Assembly: GCA_026874595.1 (NCBI GenBank)
Contig: CM049311.1
Coordinates: forward strand, 35,939,176 to 36,003,175
Length of the DNA: 64,000 bases
DNA from: Sipunculus nudus
Lineage: Eukaryota > Annelida > Sipuncula > Golfingiida > Sipunculidae
Reading direction: 5' to 3'
Part shown: in pieces, positions 43,101 to 55,059 of the stretch
Position numbering within the stretch: the stretch's first letter is position 1
Layout of the letters: every line of letters begins with the position of its first letter
The notes under the pieces: model-generated
What the model saw: only the letters and a program-made list of their open reading frames with translations
Databases searched by the model: none
Told to the model about the DNA's origin: nothing
Translations under genes and position numbers: made by a program

Positions 43101-44880
43101 TAGAAGTCTACAACTGATGACATGATGTTCATGATAAAGTAAAATATAATGTATATATGCATTTTTTCCCTGTTTTTGCACTTTAAAAATAAACTATGAA
43201 AATAATTTTTTACAATTTCAACAAAAGTGATTGGCTGAATGCGTTACGCTGGGAATTTTCCATATGGTAGAGCGATTACTAAAACATACACCAAACATCT
43301 AAACCCAAACAGCTTAGCAACCGCCTGTGGTGCAGGTAGTTCCAAACACTTCCGGAGAGAAATTATTCCATTTTATGTTTCCTCCCATCCCTTGTCAGTT
43401 AGATGAGAAATGTTTGGACCTGACTCCTCATATCCTTTGCCAATTAGCGATATGGGACAGGCTGCCTAAATGTGTGGGTTTGATACACCAATGCTTCTTC
43501 AGTTGAATCTGATTCACTTAAAAGCTTAATGTTGTACTTTTTACTTACTTGAACAAAGGCATTGTTATCAGTTGTAAATAGAAGAATACCATCAGAGGAG
43601 AAGAGATACCTTTAGAAAGCAGAAAATCTGGGGATTTTTTTACCTATTGTCTCACTCAGAGACTGCAACAAACTAGGGCATGACTGCTGAACTACAAACA
43701 CTCTTGCCAATAGTTGTCGATCTTAACTTAACCAAATTTGCAATACGTCTTCTTCTTGCATATACTATAGGATACGTGGCTGTATTTATTTTCCCTATAT
43801 TACATCTATAAAACACCTGAGGTCTGGGCCTCTTTTAAATAATTTTCAAAAGAAATTCTGATATTAAACTTTTTTTACCTGAGAATTTGTTGTTTCTTCA
43901 GTCAAACTAGACCAAGAAAAAGGGGACTTGTGTATCTCCTTTTTTAACCATCCTGGCCCGAATGTAGTGAAGCCCAAAATACCCCACCAAGCAGTCCCAA
44001 ACAAGCACCTGGACAACATCTCTTTGATTGGCCATAGATAAAAAAAAATTGACCAATACTGTCAATTTTATTGGAAATTATGCTTAACATACTTAAAAAT
44101 CAAACAATGGGATGTTTTTGATGCTCCACCACATGATGGCTAGAGCCAACCAGAGAAAGCCAGACCATTCACTACTCTCCTTCAGGTTCAGGGCTTGGTG
44201 ACCCCAGGTCATGTAAACAAATAGGACCACGTGACCTATAGATCCTTAAGTTAACTCCATTGGATCCGAAATGGGTTTCTCTGTTGTAGATACGACCAAT
44301 CTCTCTCCCCTATCTCTGCCTGTTTGCTCAAGTGAAACTAATCAAGTAAACTATCACCCTGTTCCATAGAACTGGCGAGACCAATGTCTGGTAACATGTA
44401 ACGTGGAATGATTCATGTTACTTCTTTAAATCCACTTGTCACATCAGCACCTGCAGAGTGCATGGCAGTTTAAGAACATTTTTCCAAGTTTTATTGCTTC
44501 AACGATGCTGAAAAAGCAGGTCTTAACAGGCCATTATGTTGGTCAAATTGTTTTCTACACCATGATAGTACCATTTTCCAATGCTGATTTGGCCAATTGT
44601 CGATCACTGGGAAATAATGGCCGGCTTCGATATTGACGGATTCAAGGGAGCTGTCTTCTATATACTTTGCGACAACGTAAAGTGAAGCAAAACAAACAAT
44701 CACGCCTAAAGCTCAAAAAATTTAAATATTTGCTTTTCCCTGTTGAAGCCTGCAGCTTCAATGCCCGCTCGTACAAGTCTGGACCAAGAGTCATTACTGT
44801 CTTGTGAAGAGGACCAGGATCAAAACTGATATGACACAACAGTGTATAGCGAATAGTCGATAGGTGTCCTTAACAACGTG
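43101..44880 (-). other. Unrecognised protein-like tracts, minus strand
   Basis: Several minus frames read protein-like but are short and in different phases, e.g. MLSRCLFGTAWWGILGF at about 44010-43955, IEAGHYFPVIDNWPNQHW near 44600 and LGPDLYERALKLQASTGKS near 44770. Either a decayed mobile element or chance. No domain recognised and no gene called, apart from the candidate exon at 43549-43609. Confidence 0.25.
43549..43609 (-). CDS. Candidate small internal exon, unrecognised
   Basis: Minus strand: acceptor TTTCTGCTTTCTAAAG (AG at 43611-43610) and donor CAA-GTAAGTA (GT at 43548-43547). The enclosed 61 nt read one base plus YLFSSDGILLFTTDNNAFVQ and end in phase 0, which fits the phase-0 start of the exon at 35919-36088 on the same strand. 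The frame also stays open for about 33 codons past the donor, so this may instead be part of the surrounding decayed tract. Low confidence. Confidence 0.22.
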
Positions 44881-45466
44881 GCATTAATTGCACTTTGAAT
44901 CTGTTGCTGTCGTGACTGCATTATGAGGAGTTAGTGATTGCCCTGGCGACAATCCGCAAATACCTGAATTGTACATAACCAGGAACGTGGCCTAATCTTT
45001 GTAGTATGAATCTTGAAAACAATTATCCTTGAATGTCTTTCAATAAACAAAAAACAAGGTAGGCTGGCGTGACAAGGTGTCTTTGACGTAGTAACCGTCC
45101 AGAACACAGTTCCATGTTACACATGAAAAAGACCTTAAGATTAGCACAATTTGGTTGGATTTATGGACATTAATTTCCATACAGTTTATTTGCATGTAAG
45201 TTTTGAAGTCAGTGAAAAATTATTGTAAATACATTTAATCGAAAGTCTTAAAATGATTTTCGATATCGGCCAATTGTAAATTAAACATTTCGGTTGAATT
45301 CACCTGGCAATGTTAGACATGCAGTAAACTAGATCCTCCTCACCTTTAATGTTGATTATGTTCGTGTATTATTATTATTATTCCGTGTTAAATAAGTGAA
45401 CTTTCGTGTGCAGTAGAGGAGTATTCAGGAATTAGTGATTTTATTTATGTGGACTCTTGTGGTTAA

Positions 45467-45543
<77 letters not shown>

Positions 45544-46379
45544 GAACGCCTCTCCAGAGAAATGTAAGTTTATTTTTAATATATTTTATTGTTTTGCATA
45601 CTCGTCTTTTTCATGTTTTGGAGTGTTTGTGTGAGTTTCAGTCGGTTTGGTTTCCCGTTAAATAGAACCTGGACGTCCATTGTCTCGGGGATGTGACAGT
45701 CAAAAGTTTAGATATAAGAGAATATAAGTATGAGAAGAATTGCGATCATGATGAAAGATCGCTTGTAGCCAACTTGTAGCAAGTATTGCAATGGCTTTGT
45801 TGGGATCCCTGGTATCCCATGGGTGTTACTACCATTTATATAACTCTGCAGTGCCCAGGAATCCAGATAAAGGCAAAGTATAAGAAAAATGGCGGCCATT
45901 CCGAAATTCAAAATATGAATACGAAAAACTTAAAGGGGCATAATCAGGAGCAATATTATGTCTTTTCTGTCACACTATCAGTTCAGTTTTGCTTTACTTA
46001 GAAGTTTCTCAGCAGAACCATCCCAGCACAGTCTCATTTCTTCTCATACGGCTGTTTAACACCTTGTTATGGCTCTGCGGGTTGGTAAACACAGTCCACG
46101 TATGTCTGTTACCATAACAAAGCCGCGTGACCGGAGGTCCGATTATGAGGGGCAATACGGGTTGTTTCATCCAGTGGGAACATGTATTACATTCTTTGGG
46201 CCAAGTCACTCTGGCATCTCCTGATCGACACGTGTTGTGGCTCCGCGCTTTATGTTGACACCTGCGATTACGCCCGGTCCAATGTTTTTAACAATCGTTT
46301 ACAGGAGTAAGCAAACGGTTTCATGTGCAAATTTTTGGCAGGTACAGAATTATTTCAAAGGGAAAACGCTATTTTTCAT
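44881..46379. repeat. Spacer with long (TA)n
   Basis: Contains about 36 TA units at 45469-45540. The minus frame over 45786-45911 and others have no support. TTGTTATGG (46063) and CCATAACAA (46111) are inverted, forming a weak hairpin. No gene recognised. Confidence 0.5.
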
Positions 46380-47580
46380 CTTTATAGGTGATTGGGCCCC
46401 TTAAAAAATGCCTCTACTCGAACTCAAACCACGACCAGTTCAGCCTAGGATGGAGAGGAATTGTCAACAGGCATGGACCAGGTACTGCTGGTCTGAAACT
46501 GTTGAAAGTCAACTGGAGGTCCACGAAGCAGCAAGAGATTCTGAAAAAGAGTTGTAGATATTAACGGCATGTTTGGATCCATGGCGGTGACTTGTTTCAC
46601 TACACGGACTATACGAACATTTTGTCAGATCCTGGGAGCTGGGGGTGTTTGTATAGGGGTTGTTAGAGAAATTATGCAATATAAAAGGGGTAAACATTTG
46701 TTGACTTTGGTTTGGCATTTGATACGTGCTTTGAGCAGAAAAAAAGATTATGATAAATTCTTGAAAAGCTAAGCTGCTGGCCGAAGTTACCAAAGGGTGT
46801 ACATTTATCACCTAACGCCATGGAGACCAGCTCGGAGAAGTAACAACCCGGCCAAGCCTTCCCAAATTGCCAAGGGATTTTGTTTTCTTGTACATACCCA
46901 ATCCTCAATAACCTTTACCACGTCTATATCAGATTCTACACTGACAGAAGCCTCGCAACCTGCGGCGAACGGAAGCACAACGGAAAAAGCTGATCCTAGA
47001 ACTTGCTTGCTGACGACGCTGCACTTTCCGCGCATATGGAAAAGAACATTGCATTAAGAGAGGCTTCGTCTATTTTGCACGAAAGTCGATGTGAAATCTG
47101 CTCCCCAAAAACAAATACCCTCGACCAAGGTTCTCCTCAAAGCAGAATTATTTGAAGAGATTGCAGCAATTATTCTTTCATGGGATTTTCGTTTCGCAAA
47201 AATTGGAAAAAAAACATGGACAACAGTCTGGCAAAGACCAATAAAGACTTTTGAGGCTCCATAAGAGTGTAATGACAAACACAAACCTCCATACGAAGAC
47301 AAACTAAGCGTGTTCCGTGCGTCTACAGAAGTTTCGAGAAAGCCAAGGTCATCAGCATCGAGGCTTCTCTACTGCTGTCACAGCTGTGAAGGGCGGGACA
47401 CGATTCCGGAATAACATACCACCCGCTACCACCTAGCACTATACAGTGCGTTGCCTTCTGGCCATGTATAAGGATCGCTGAAAGAAGGCTCTTACAGCAT
47501 GCAACATCAGCCTCTAAAATTGGACAACCACACAGCTGAGCTGACAGAAATGCTTGGGGCCATATCATCCGCTATGGTAT
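46380..47580. other. Decayed coding-like tract, possibly LINE-derived
   Basis: On plus at about 46417-46560 a frame reads NHDQFSLGWRGIVNRHGPGT followed by LKLL, loosely like a LINE endonuclease segment (W-x-G-x-x-x-x-H-G-x-G). On minus four partly overlapping open frames cover 46509-47568 (e.g. CGCPILEADVACCKSLLSAI). I cannot tell which strand, if either, was coding. No start, splice structure or domain supports a gene. Confidence 0.25.
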
Positions 47581-47584
47581 TATA

Positions 47585-47835
47585 TAAACTTATTTATTTT
47601 ACATGAATTGTACAAATAGTTATTATAACTAATCAAGACACTCTTCATGGCTCAGATGATGGCGTTTGGTAGTCTGTAAGGGTGGAGGAAACCGGAGAAC
47701 CCGGAGAAAACCACCGGCCTTGGACGGGCAACTACAACCAACTCTCATAGCCACACGGGGGATCGAACCCAGGTCGCCAGGGGAGAGAGTCATACGTTTT
47801 ACCCCTTGACTGCCCAGGTCCCTGAAGCCATAGAA
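47585..47835 (-). mobile_element. tRNA-derived SINE
   Basis: Minus strand: tRNA-like head with A-box-like GGGCAGTCAAGGGG (about 47815-47802) and a perfect B-box GGTTCGATCCC (47769-47759). Then comes a body with GGTGGTTTTCTCCGGGTTCT and CCGGTTTCCTCCACCC, and a tail with GAGTGTCTTGATTAG and AATAAATAAG. The CCGGTTTCCTCCACC block is shared by widespread mollusc SINEs. Two badly decayed tail copies are at 53920-54075 and 58018-58190. Confidence 0.75.
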
Positions 47836-49819
47836 GCGAGTCGCCTCTTACCAAGTCTGGATAAGAAAAGAAAAGGCGGAAATACAGGCCCGAGAGGCCA
47901 TTGTGGAAGGATCTCCAATCGGCCTCATCCGCCACCAGCGGGATTACACACGGAATGGACATAACTGATTTGACCTAAAACTGCATATTCGAATCAATGA
48001 CATCGCCTATGATAAGCAACACATATAATTACCACTACTTGAACTCGGACGTTGACCTTTCATTCTTTCGCAGGACCATTGAGCTGTTAAAGGTGTCCAG
48101 AGGAATTTGCATCTATAGCTCTACAGACTTATCATCTGACCTACACTCTAGACAGTATCTAATTAAATAATGGACCTGAGCTTTCGGTCTTTTAAATTGC
48201 TCCTTATTTGGGGGCCGAATGATTAATCACTCCCTTTTCTATCACATTTTTCGTTTCTGAAGACGCGACTAGGGTAGAAGCCCAAGACCCCCTCAACTGT
48301 ATTCGAAGCAAGAACAAAATTTCCACAAGAGTTCATAACACGCCTGTCGGAAGTTTTGTGACATCTAGCCTCATAATATGTGCACAGAATTTGCTAAGTA
48401 TACAGCTCAGGTGAAATATGATTTGAATGAAATAATCATAGCATATTTGAATTCCTGAATTTCAATGAATTCCTGGTACGTTATACGTCGACTTCAAAAA
48501 TGATGTCGATGTCCGGTGACCTCGTTAAATATCCTCTAATTTTGACTAGAATACAATTATGGCGATATTAACAGGTACCGTGAAAATAGACTAAATCCCT
48601 TGTAAATTCCCGAGGCTACACCAAAGTTTAACGGACAAACGGACGGACCATAATATTACCTGTTTGAAGTTTTTAAAAAGAGAAAGAATCGTGCTTGCGA
48701 CGGTAGCAAACAAACGCACATGGTAGGACAGGGTTCATCATCGTGTATACCGCACAATGCCTGTGTCAGCGAGCTGGAATTCGCGTAGGAACATGCTCAT
48801 AAAGGAACTGCCATTAGCGGCGCATATAGTCGCGTTGCATTGCTGGGGTCAGACTGTGACGCCCACAAATCCTAATCAGCAGAGTCGTACTGTTGTTAGT
48901 CCGATTTAGCGCAGTGTGTATGGCTTATGTAATTGTACTGAATTTTGGTCGTAAATGAAAAGGTGTGCGTCTCTGTCTCCTCTTAATCCGCCCCTGCAAA
49001 CTGCTAATTAGGTTTGCTACACTTCATTTCTGTAGACTGAGAGCAGAAAAGCTTATTAAAAGCCAGCCTCTAGATTTATCCATAAGGCTATTGTGTTATC
49101 ATTTGTATTATCATTTGTATTATCTTGTTCAAAGTCCCTTTAAAGGAACATCAGACAATACTAAATATAAATCACGAGCCCTATGAATTAATTCTACCAC
49201 TTGCTTATTGAGCGTTCTCTCTCTCATCTTTCTTACCTTCGTACAAGGTCATCATATGTTGTTACCCAGCTTCAGGCCAGAAGAAAAAAGGAATTTTTTT
49301 CTCATAAAGTAGTGCGGGATTACGGTTGTTTTTCACCTTTGATTATGTTTCTTATTCGATGAAATGTCCATATGACAGCATGATGATAACAGAATTGTTT
49401 GCCTTACAGGAAAAAATCACAACACAGAATTTTATAAAAATTTTATCATTTTATTTCATATTGAATATCTGAATAAAATATTAGATAGGGTATGGGGTTC
49501 AAATTTGATGGACTCCCCTGAAAACCGAACATTTTTATCACATTTTTATGCCCTGTATGTTTACGGATATTTTGAAAAATTGAGAGTTTAAAGCGATTAT
49601 AAATTTACTAAATATTATTAATCTAGAAATCAAACCCCATTGTCCGGCTTCTCAACATCAACTAAAGGACTTCAAAAGCTGACTTTTGAAATTCGTTTTA
49701 GATTATTCGTTTTTCGTCCATGGATATAAGATTTATATAAAGGAGTAGGGAATAACAAAACAAAGTTCAAGTCATGAGTGTTATGGGTGTTTGAAAACCC
49801 GCTTAATTAAATCAAAGTC
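47836..49819. other. No gene seen; fragment of repeat B family
   Basis: 48840-48900 carries TGTGACGCCCACAAATCCTA, the inverse of the GGGTTTGTGGGCGTCACA word near 12953. A minus AAG-GTAAGA donor at about 49227 follows only a 34-nt open stretch. Nothing else supported. Confidence 0.3.
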
Positions 49820-50065
49820 TATTTTTTTCAGTTCAGGGAACCAAGTCATTAACTCGTACGATCGTAAATAATAGCACATGTACAGAGAAACATCGAAAAT
49901 ACGACGACCATCGGGACCTCGATAAAGTGATCGCATTTGTGAGGTGGTCGTCTAAGCGAGGTCATATAGACAGCGAAAAAAATCCGGACCGTAAAAAGTG
50001 GTCGCTATTTCTAGGAGGTCGCGAAAACGAGATGGTTTTTAGGCGAGATTTAACTTTATATGATT
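49820..50065. repeat. pogo/Tc-like MITE fragment (tentative)
   Basis: GGGACCTCGATAAAGTGATC, GAGGTGGTCGTCTAAGCGAG and AAAGTGGTCGCTATTTCTAG are the alternating GGTCG/CGAGG words typical of terminal parts of pogo/Tc-type MITEs. A TTTTTTTCAG acceptor precedes an open frame across it, but the words argue for repeat, not exon. Confidence 0.3.
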
Positions 50066-51057
50066 AATAAAATTCTAATAATCAAAAGTAACCATAATCT
50101 TATTCTGGTCAATTTTTTTTAGCATAATTCACACGATTGTTAAGAAACGCCCTTCCCAGGGGTGCCAAAATTGTACAGTAGTCTGGTCCGTCAATGGACC
50201 ATGCATGCCCGGCTGTGAATGCAGATAAACAAGTGCAGATTGTATAAGGGCGCTGGCCAGAAGGGGGCATGCGGAGGGGCACAATGGCCTATGTCCTCCC
50301 TCCAGAATTCACATGGGACAGTGAAATATGTTAGTAAAATTCATAGTATGAATATATTTTCCCAAGAATGTACGCGCCAAATAATCCGAGCCCCCTTAAA
50401 TCCTGGCTTCTCCCCCTTGGTTCCTTGCGTTGGTTCGATATGGGTCTTTTTTCATGGATAATTGTATTCATTTTAAACTACTGTAAAATATTGAATGTTT
50501 TGTTTATAAATAAAACGTTCTTGACAAAAAGTTCTTTCTAAATGCCCAAAAGGCTCTATCGATAATCAGACACATTACATTATAAATAGCAAAGTTTGAT
50601 TAATTAAATATATAGGCTGTGCATAGACATCCTCTGACACAACCCTCCCCTTTGCCATCTTTGAAAATTCCTGTATCAGAATTATTTTGATCGAGAAACA
50701 CTGTCAGACGGTACAAGTTTTATGTTAAGGGTATCAAGATATAACCAGCATTTTTGGTTACTATATTTATGTATTACTTGCCACTGATTGGTTAGGCTTC
50801 TCACAAGACCGCCTGTTCCACCTGTGAGAGTTTTCCCAGTTTGCCTGGCTCCCCCGTCACGCTCGTAATAAACAGATAAAGAATATTATCAAAGGAAACA
50901 ACCCGTCAATCAAATTAAATTGATCAGCGCATATATTATCGCGACATGAGAGCCCAAGACCCGGCCTGATCAGCCTATTGACAGAGTACCCGCAAGGAAG
51001 GTTCCAATTTATGGCCCAATATCTCCGTGTGGAATAGTTGTAAGACTGGCCCCGAGG
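50066..51057. other. No gene seen
   Basis: Spacer. Open frames here have no support. Confidence 0.3.
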
Positions 51058-51118
51058 ATGGTACGGCTTGGTCCCAAGTTTACACGAGAGGGCTCTCGAG
51101 TCGCTCACACTGCCGCTA

Positions 51119-51270
51119 GGGGCGGGCAGCAGGCTGCGTGGGAGAAGTCATGTCGTGTTGAGCCCACCAACCAGTCATTGACAAGCAACGATGTCCACAT
51201 AACGTGCGGCGCATCGCAGACACGGTGGACTTATAAAAGCGCGCCAACGACCACGTGCGCGTTCATTCAT
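51119..51270 (+). promoter_or_regulatory. TATA promoter with GC box and E-box
   Basis: GGGGCGGGC (GC box) at 51119-51127, TATAAAAG at 51232-51239 and CACGTG at 51252-51257, with an initiator-like TTCATTC near 51261-51267, about 30 bp after the TATA box. The stretch 51090-51310 is clearly richer in CpG than its surroundings. Spacing suits transcription into the secreted-precursor exon. Motifs are seen; activity is inference. Confidence 0.55.
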
Positions 51271-51637
51271 CGGACTGCGTTACCGCTGTACGCACCCCGC
51301 GACTATACAGGCTCTCATTGTGTGTGTGCGGTACAAGTAAAGCTAAACGTTTTGTCCTTACGGGTGCAGAGAACAATAACGTTCAACATCATCAAACTAA
51401 CATTGGACTTGAGAACGGCTTACATCATATTAGTAACTACAGCAAAAGTCAATTTTGACGTCCAGTTCAGCCCACATTGATATTGAGAAATCGGTTAAAG
51501 AGTGTCAAAACTGCGTGAGCTTCATTACCAAACAGTTTACTTGCCCGTATCTGAGTGGTTGGATTCACCTTAAAAGTGCTCACTGGGGAATCTTTTTTAT
51601 TCATCACACCACCCTGCCTACTGGTGGCGGAAGAACC
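51271..51637 (+). other. Probable 5' untranslated leader
   Basis: About 370 nt between the inferred start site and the ATG at 51638. Short upstream frames exist. The frame of the coding exon is open through 51455, but the ATG at 51638 is the one followed by a signal peptide. Confidence 0.4.
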
Positions 51638-51965
51638 ATGAAAATAACCAGTTTGTTTCTGGTAGGACAGGTATTCGTACTATATGCAACAAGTGGTTAC
51701 GGACGGCCGTACAGGACTAACGGACAACAGAGAACTCGAAGCCGCCGGCTGGCCTTCCTGAGACGTCTGTATCGTACTATGGACACGCTGCCAGTTCCCC
51801 GGGCTATTCCAGTCATAGGTCGTAACTTGAAGGATGCTATTGAAACAACAGGACGTTCTAAGCGTCTTTCAGGCACCCGTGCCGCACAAAGCCTCGTTTT
51901 GAATGCCGCGCCCGCCCTTAATGCGCATGCTCAGCCAAAGATGGGGAGACGCCTGCACCATGTTG
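51638..51965 (+). CDS. First coding exon, small secreted Arg-rich precursor
   Basis: The ATG (AGAACCATG, A at -3) opens 109 codons plus one base up to a perfect GTAAGT donor (GT at 51966-51967). Residues 1-22 (MKITSLFLVGQVFVLYATSG ending near YG) form a signal peptide. The rest is basic, lacks cysteine and has processing-type sites: RSRR (34-37), RR (42-43), RSKR (73-76) and KMGRR (101-105). The last has the G-R-R form that gives an amidated peptide end, leaving a 26-residue segment from LSGTR to HAQPKM; an earlier GR follows LPVPRAIPVI. This looks like a neuropeptide/hormone precursor or the prodomain of a secreted factor. A TATA promoter lies ~400 bp upstream. No family recognised. The following exon is not identified with confidence. 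Without it, read-through past the donor ends at a TAA about 8 codons on. Confidence 0.55.
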
Positions 51966-53048
51966 GTAAGTTAGAAAGTTTGTTTCTTTAAGAAATTAAG
52001 TAGTCCAAGGGCGTTTCAATGATTTAGGGAAAGAAATGACTGCTTATTACTACTTGTGCAATTTCGCTTTCCAATACTTGCGAAAACTAAGTTTTAAGAA
52101 TTGAATGATTGTGTTTAGAAAATTAAATTATCATTAATACAAATCCTTAAAAATCCAGAGAAGCGAAGGGGTGGAAAGGGCGGGGAGGGGGGGGGGGGGT
52201 ATTGCCCCCTGTGGTCCCTCTGAAATCCGTTACAGTCTAAAGACACATTTACATACTTTAAAAATAAAAACATTGCAGTTTTGATGACTGCATGGTTGGT
52301 GCGCTATAGCCTTCAATTTAGGAGAACCTACATCTTTTTTGTATGGTTACAAGAAGGATCATCTTGCATTGTAAACTAATCCTAAGCATTAAAAATATTA
52401 TCATATTTTGCTTTAATACTCATAATTCTAAAATCGGTCACGAACGTCGGGCGCACATATATACATACATACACACACACACACACACTAAAAAACACGG
52501 GTATATGTTAATGGCCGCATAACAATATATTATAACATTGAAGGATAATGGTTATATTAAATCTGGTAAAGGTTTATATCGTAAAAACCACCATTTCATT
52601 GGCTGGAATCAAGTAAACTATTCTTTAGACCTACATATTAACATATGCCTCTGTGTGTTCAGATGTTATTTTGTATCCCTGATCATTTTTGTTGTCGTAA
52701 AAATTGTACTTGGACACTTGTATTTAAAGAACTACAACAATACTTGTATCACTCAAAATACAACCTGTAAATCATGATGTAGAGGTACTCCTGGTTTGTC
52801 ACCCTTTGAATCTGCGGAGTTGGTCACGTGTGTCCGACATTTGTTAAAACTGAATCAATCCTTGTTGAGCCCTGACGTCAGCAGAACATTGCGTCACGTA
52901 GGCCGGCGCGTGTCAGTACAATGTCTATGCAATAAACACCAATCTATTATTTATTACATTATATGCTACATATTAATTAGAAGAGTTGTCCCAGCCTACA
53001 TACCTCCGCCAGGAACCCAATCCAACGCTCCTGTGTTCTCCTTCAGAG
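51966..53048 (+). other. Intron-like tract with poly-G, CA repeat and a CRE word
   Basis: G run at 52183-52198 and (CA)n at 52470-52490. A perfect TGACGTCA (cAMP-response element) is at 52873-52880 in a less AT-rich patch. A good acceptor stretch (CCTGTGTTCTCCTTCAG) ends at 53046. Confidence 0.4.
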
Positions 53049-53296
53049 TGTCACACTTGACCCAGAAGGGTCACAGACTGTCACAGTCGCTACAGAACAA
53101 AGCTGCCTTTATACTGATGAACACCTTTGCACCTTGCTGGATCAAGCACAATTCGCACCATGCGAATATTATTTATAATAATTTAAACATTTGTTATAGT
53201 GACCCGAAATACCTTCAGAATTTAATGGATAGTTCCTTAGATATGAAGCTAACCTTTCACGAAGTATCACCGAAATACACTCTATACTTAGCATAG
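53049..53296 (+). CDS. Very tentative second exon
   Basis: TTCTCCTTCAGAG offers two adjacent AGs. Using the second (53047-53048), the one base left by the exon at 51638-51965 joins an 83-codon frame: SHLTQKGHRLSQSLQNKAAF, ILMNTFAPCWIKHN and so on to TAG at 53294-53296. Using the stronger first AG, the frame closes after four codons. The AT-rich second half reads less like protein. Recorded only because it lies next downstream of the best gene start. Confidence 0.15.
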
Positions 53297-54245
53297 ACCT
53301 TACCATGCCTAGGTACCAGATATATCTGTATATAAGTGTACCCCTGATCTTTTTTTTCAGAATTTATAGGGATTGGTGCAAAAATAAAGGGGGGGGGGGG
53401 GGCTCAACTGCAACGCACAGGTAAACAAGTGTATCGGGAGTGCTAGTAGACTTTATAATATATAACTATCGTATGCAGAAGTTTAATGGAGAAAACAGCG
53501 ATAGATGCAAAGTCCGTTCCTGCTTTTCTTTAAAAGCGCATATTTTCTATTTCATATATTATTGGGTAAAAACAATCGCCCCTGATTAAGGCATGGTTCA
53601 AGATTCAGTTTTCCGTATAAAGGCGTTGTTCCTATATGTTTTTCTATTGTCATTTTTAATACAGATTAATTGTATGTGTTATTATATGTTGTAATAATTT
53701 CATGACCCTAAAATTTGGTGAAAACTTAATTATTGACCTGCAAAGAACTGCAAACAGCAAAAACGCGAGATCGGATAAAAACTGTTTAAAAAAAGCGATG
53801 GGAGCTAAGTTTGTTTTATCGATGACACAGGAATCCTTAATATAAGGCATTGATTCGTATAATTTGTGGTATACAGCTTAATAATAAGTGGGTAATATAT
53901 ATATAAACGTATTAATTTTACATTAAGTGTACATCTATCTATAATAAATAATGCACTCTCCATGGCTGGGATGGTGGCGTTCGATAGTTCGATAAACCAC
54001 CCACCATTTACAGGTCACTACAACCCACTTTGAGCACTCTCCTAGGCACGCTCTGGATCCTACATTACTACTACTAGTGGATCACAATAACACACAAACA
54101 CGCACGAACCTTACAGAGCGAGAGAGACAAAGACAGACGGAGAAGTGAAAACGAAGACTAAAAATACATGGATCCCGTCGGTGCAGTAAAATAAAGTTAC
54201 TGTAAAATTTAACATAATAATTAGTATTATAAACCCGTGCACACG

Positions 54246-54247
<2 letters not shown>
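53297..54247. repeat. Spacer with poly-G and decayed SINE tail
   Basis: G run at 53391-53402. 53920-54075 holds a degenerate minus-strand SINE tail (GCACTCTCCATGGCTGGGAT, then GGTCACTACAACCCA), comparable to 47600-47740. No gene. Confidence 0.4.

Positions 54248-54307
<60 letters not shown>
54248..54307. repeat. (TA)n microsatellite
   Basis: About 30 TA units. Confidence 0.95.
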
Positions 54308-54311
<4 letters not shown>

Positions 54312-55059
54312 CTTATTAAGCAATAAATGGCTCAAAACAAATAAAGAGCTTACCACCCTACAAGCAAGGCGTTAGAATTGAATGAATAATTTGAACAGAC
54401 AAAAATATTGTTCCTCGAATCCTGGGAATTTATGTTGCGAAAAAAAAACCCGACTTTTTTTGTCTTCTTCTTTTTACCGGTTGAGACAATACTTCAGTCA
54501 GACTGCCAAGCAAATACAAAAAAATTGCTTTTGTCCTTGAAAACTTGTATATGATAAACAGAAAATAATGCTTAAGTCGATTTACATAATGCTCAAATTG
54601 TGATTTAAGGAGTTTGTACCTTATCATAAATAAGTAACATTATCAAGGACCTAGAAATCATTTGAAAAAAAAAAGAAAAATATCCACGAAAAATGGGACC
54701 GGCAAATCCTTAAAACTATTATTTTTGCCAATACGGCGTTCCTTTATTTGTCATAAGCCAACGCCGCTGTTTTCAATAATGAATATTTAGTATGTTCATG
54801 TTACTTCCTTGAAAAAAATATCTGAATGTAGGAAAATTAATGAGAACATTTCTGCTTGTGATTTTTAAGACCCTCGTCTGCCTGCTTCTGTTAGTTGTAC
54901 ATTATACATGGAGACTTGAGTTGTTGCAGGATCACGCTGCGGGTTGTATGAATGACTAGCGAGTCACAAGAGTTCAGACAGACGTTACTCGTCAAAGGTT
55001 AAGATTAACTGAGTATAACTGATGTACTATTTCAGTCATATACACTGTTCACAATTATA
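54308..55059. other. No gene seen
   Basis: AT-rich spacer. Confidence 0.3.

Noticed and set aside
47732-47962. Possible true tRNA gene on the minus strand
   Set aside because: B-box is perfect but the A-box is poor and no complete acceptor stem is visible. The downstream CCGGTTTCCTCCACC body shows it is a SINE.
49826-50065. Open frame of ~79 codons after a strong TTTTTTTCAG acceptor
   Set aside because: The nucleotide sequence is made of alternating GGTCG/CGAGG words typical of a pogo/Tc-type MITE end. The product looks like a by-product.
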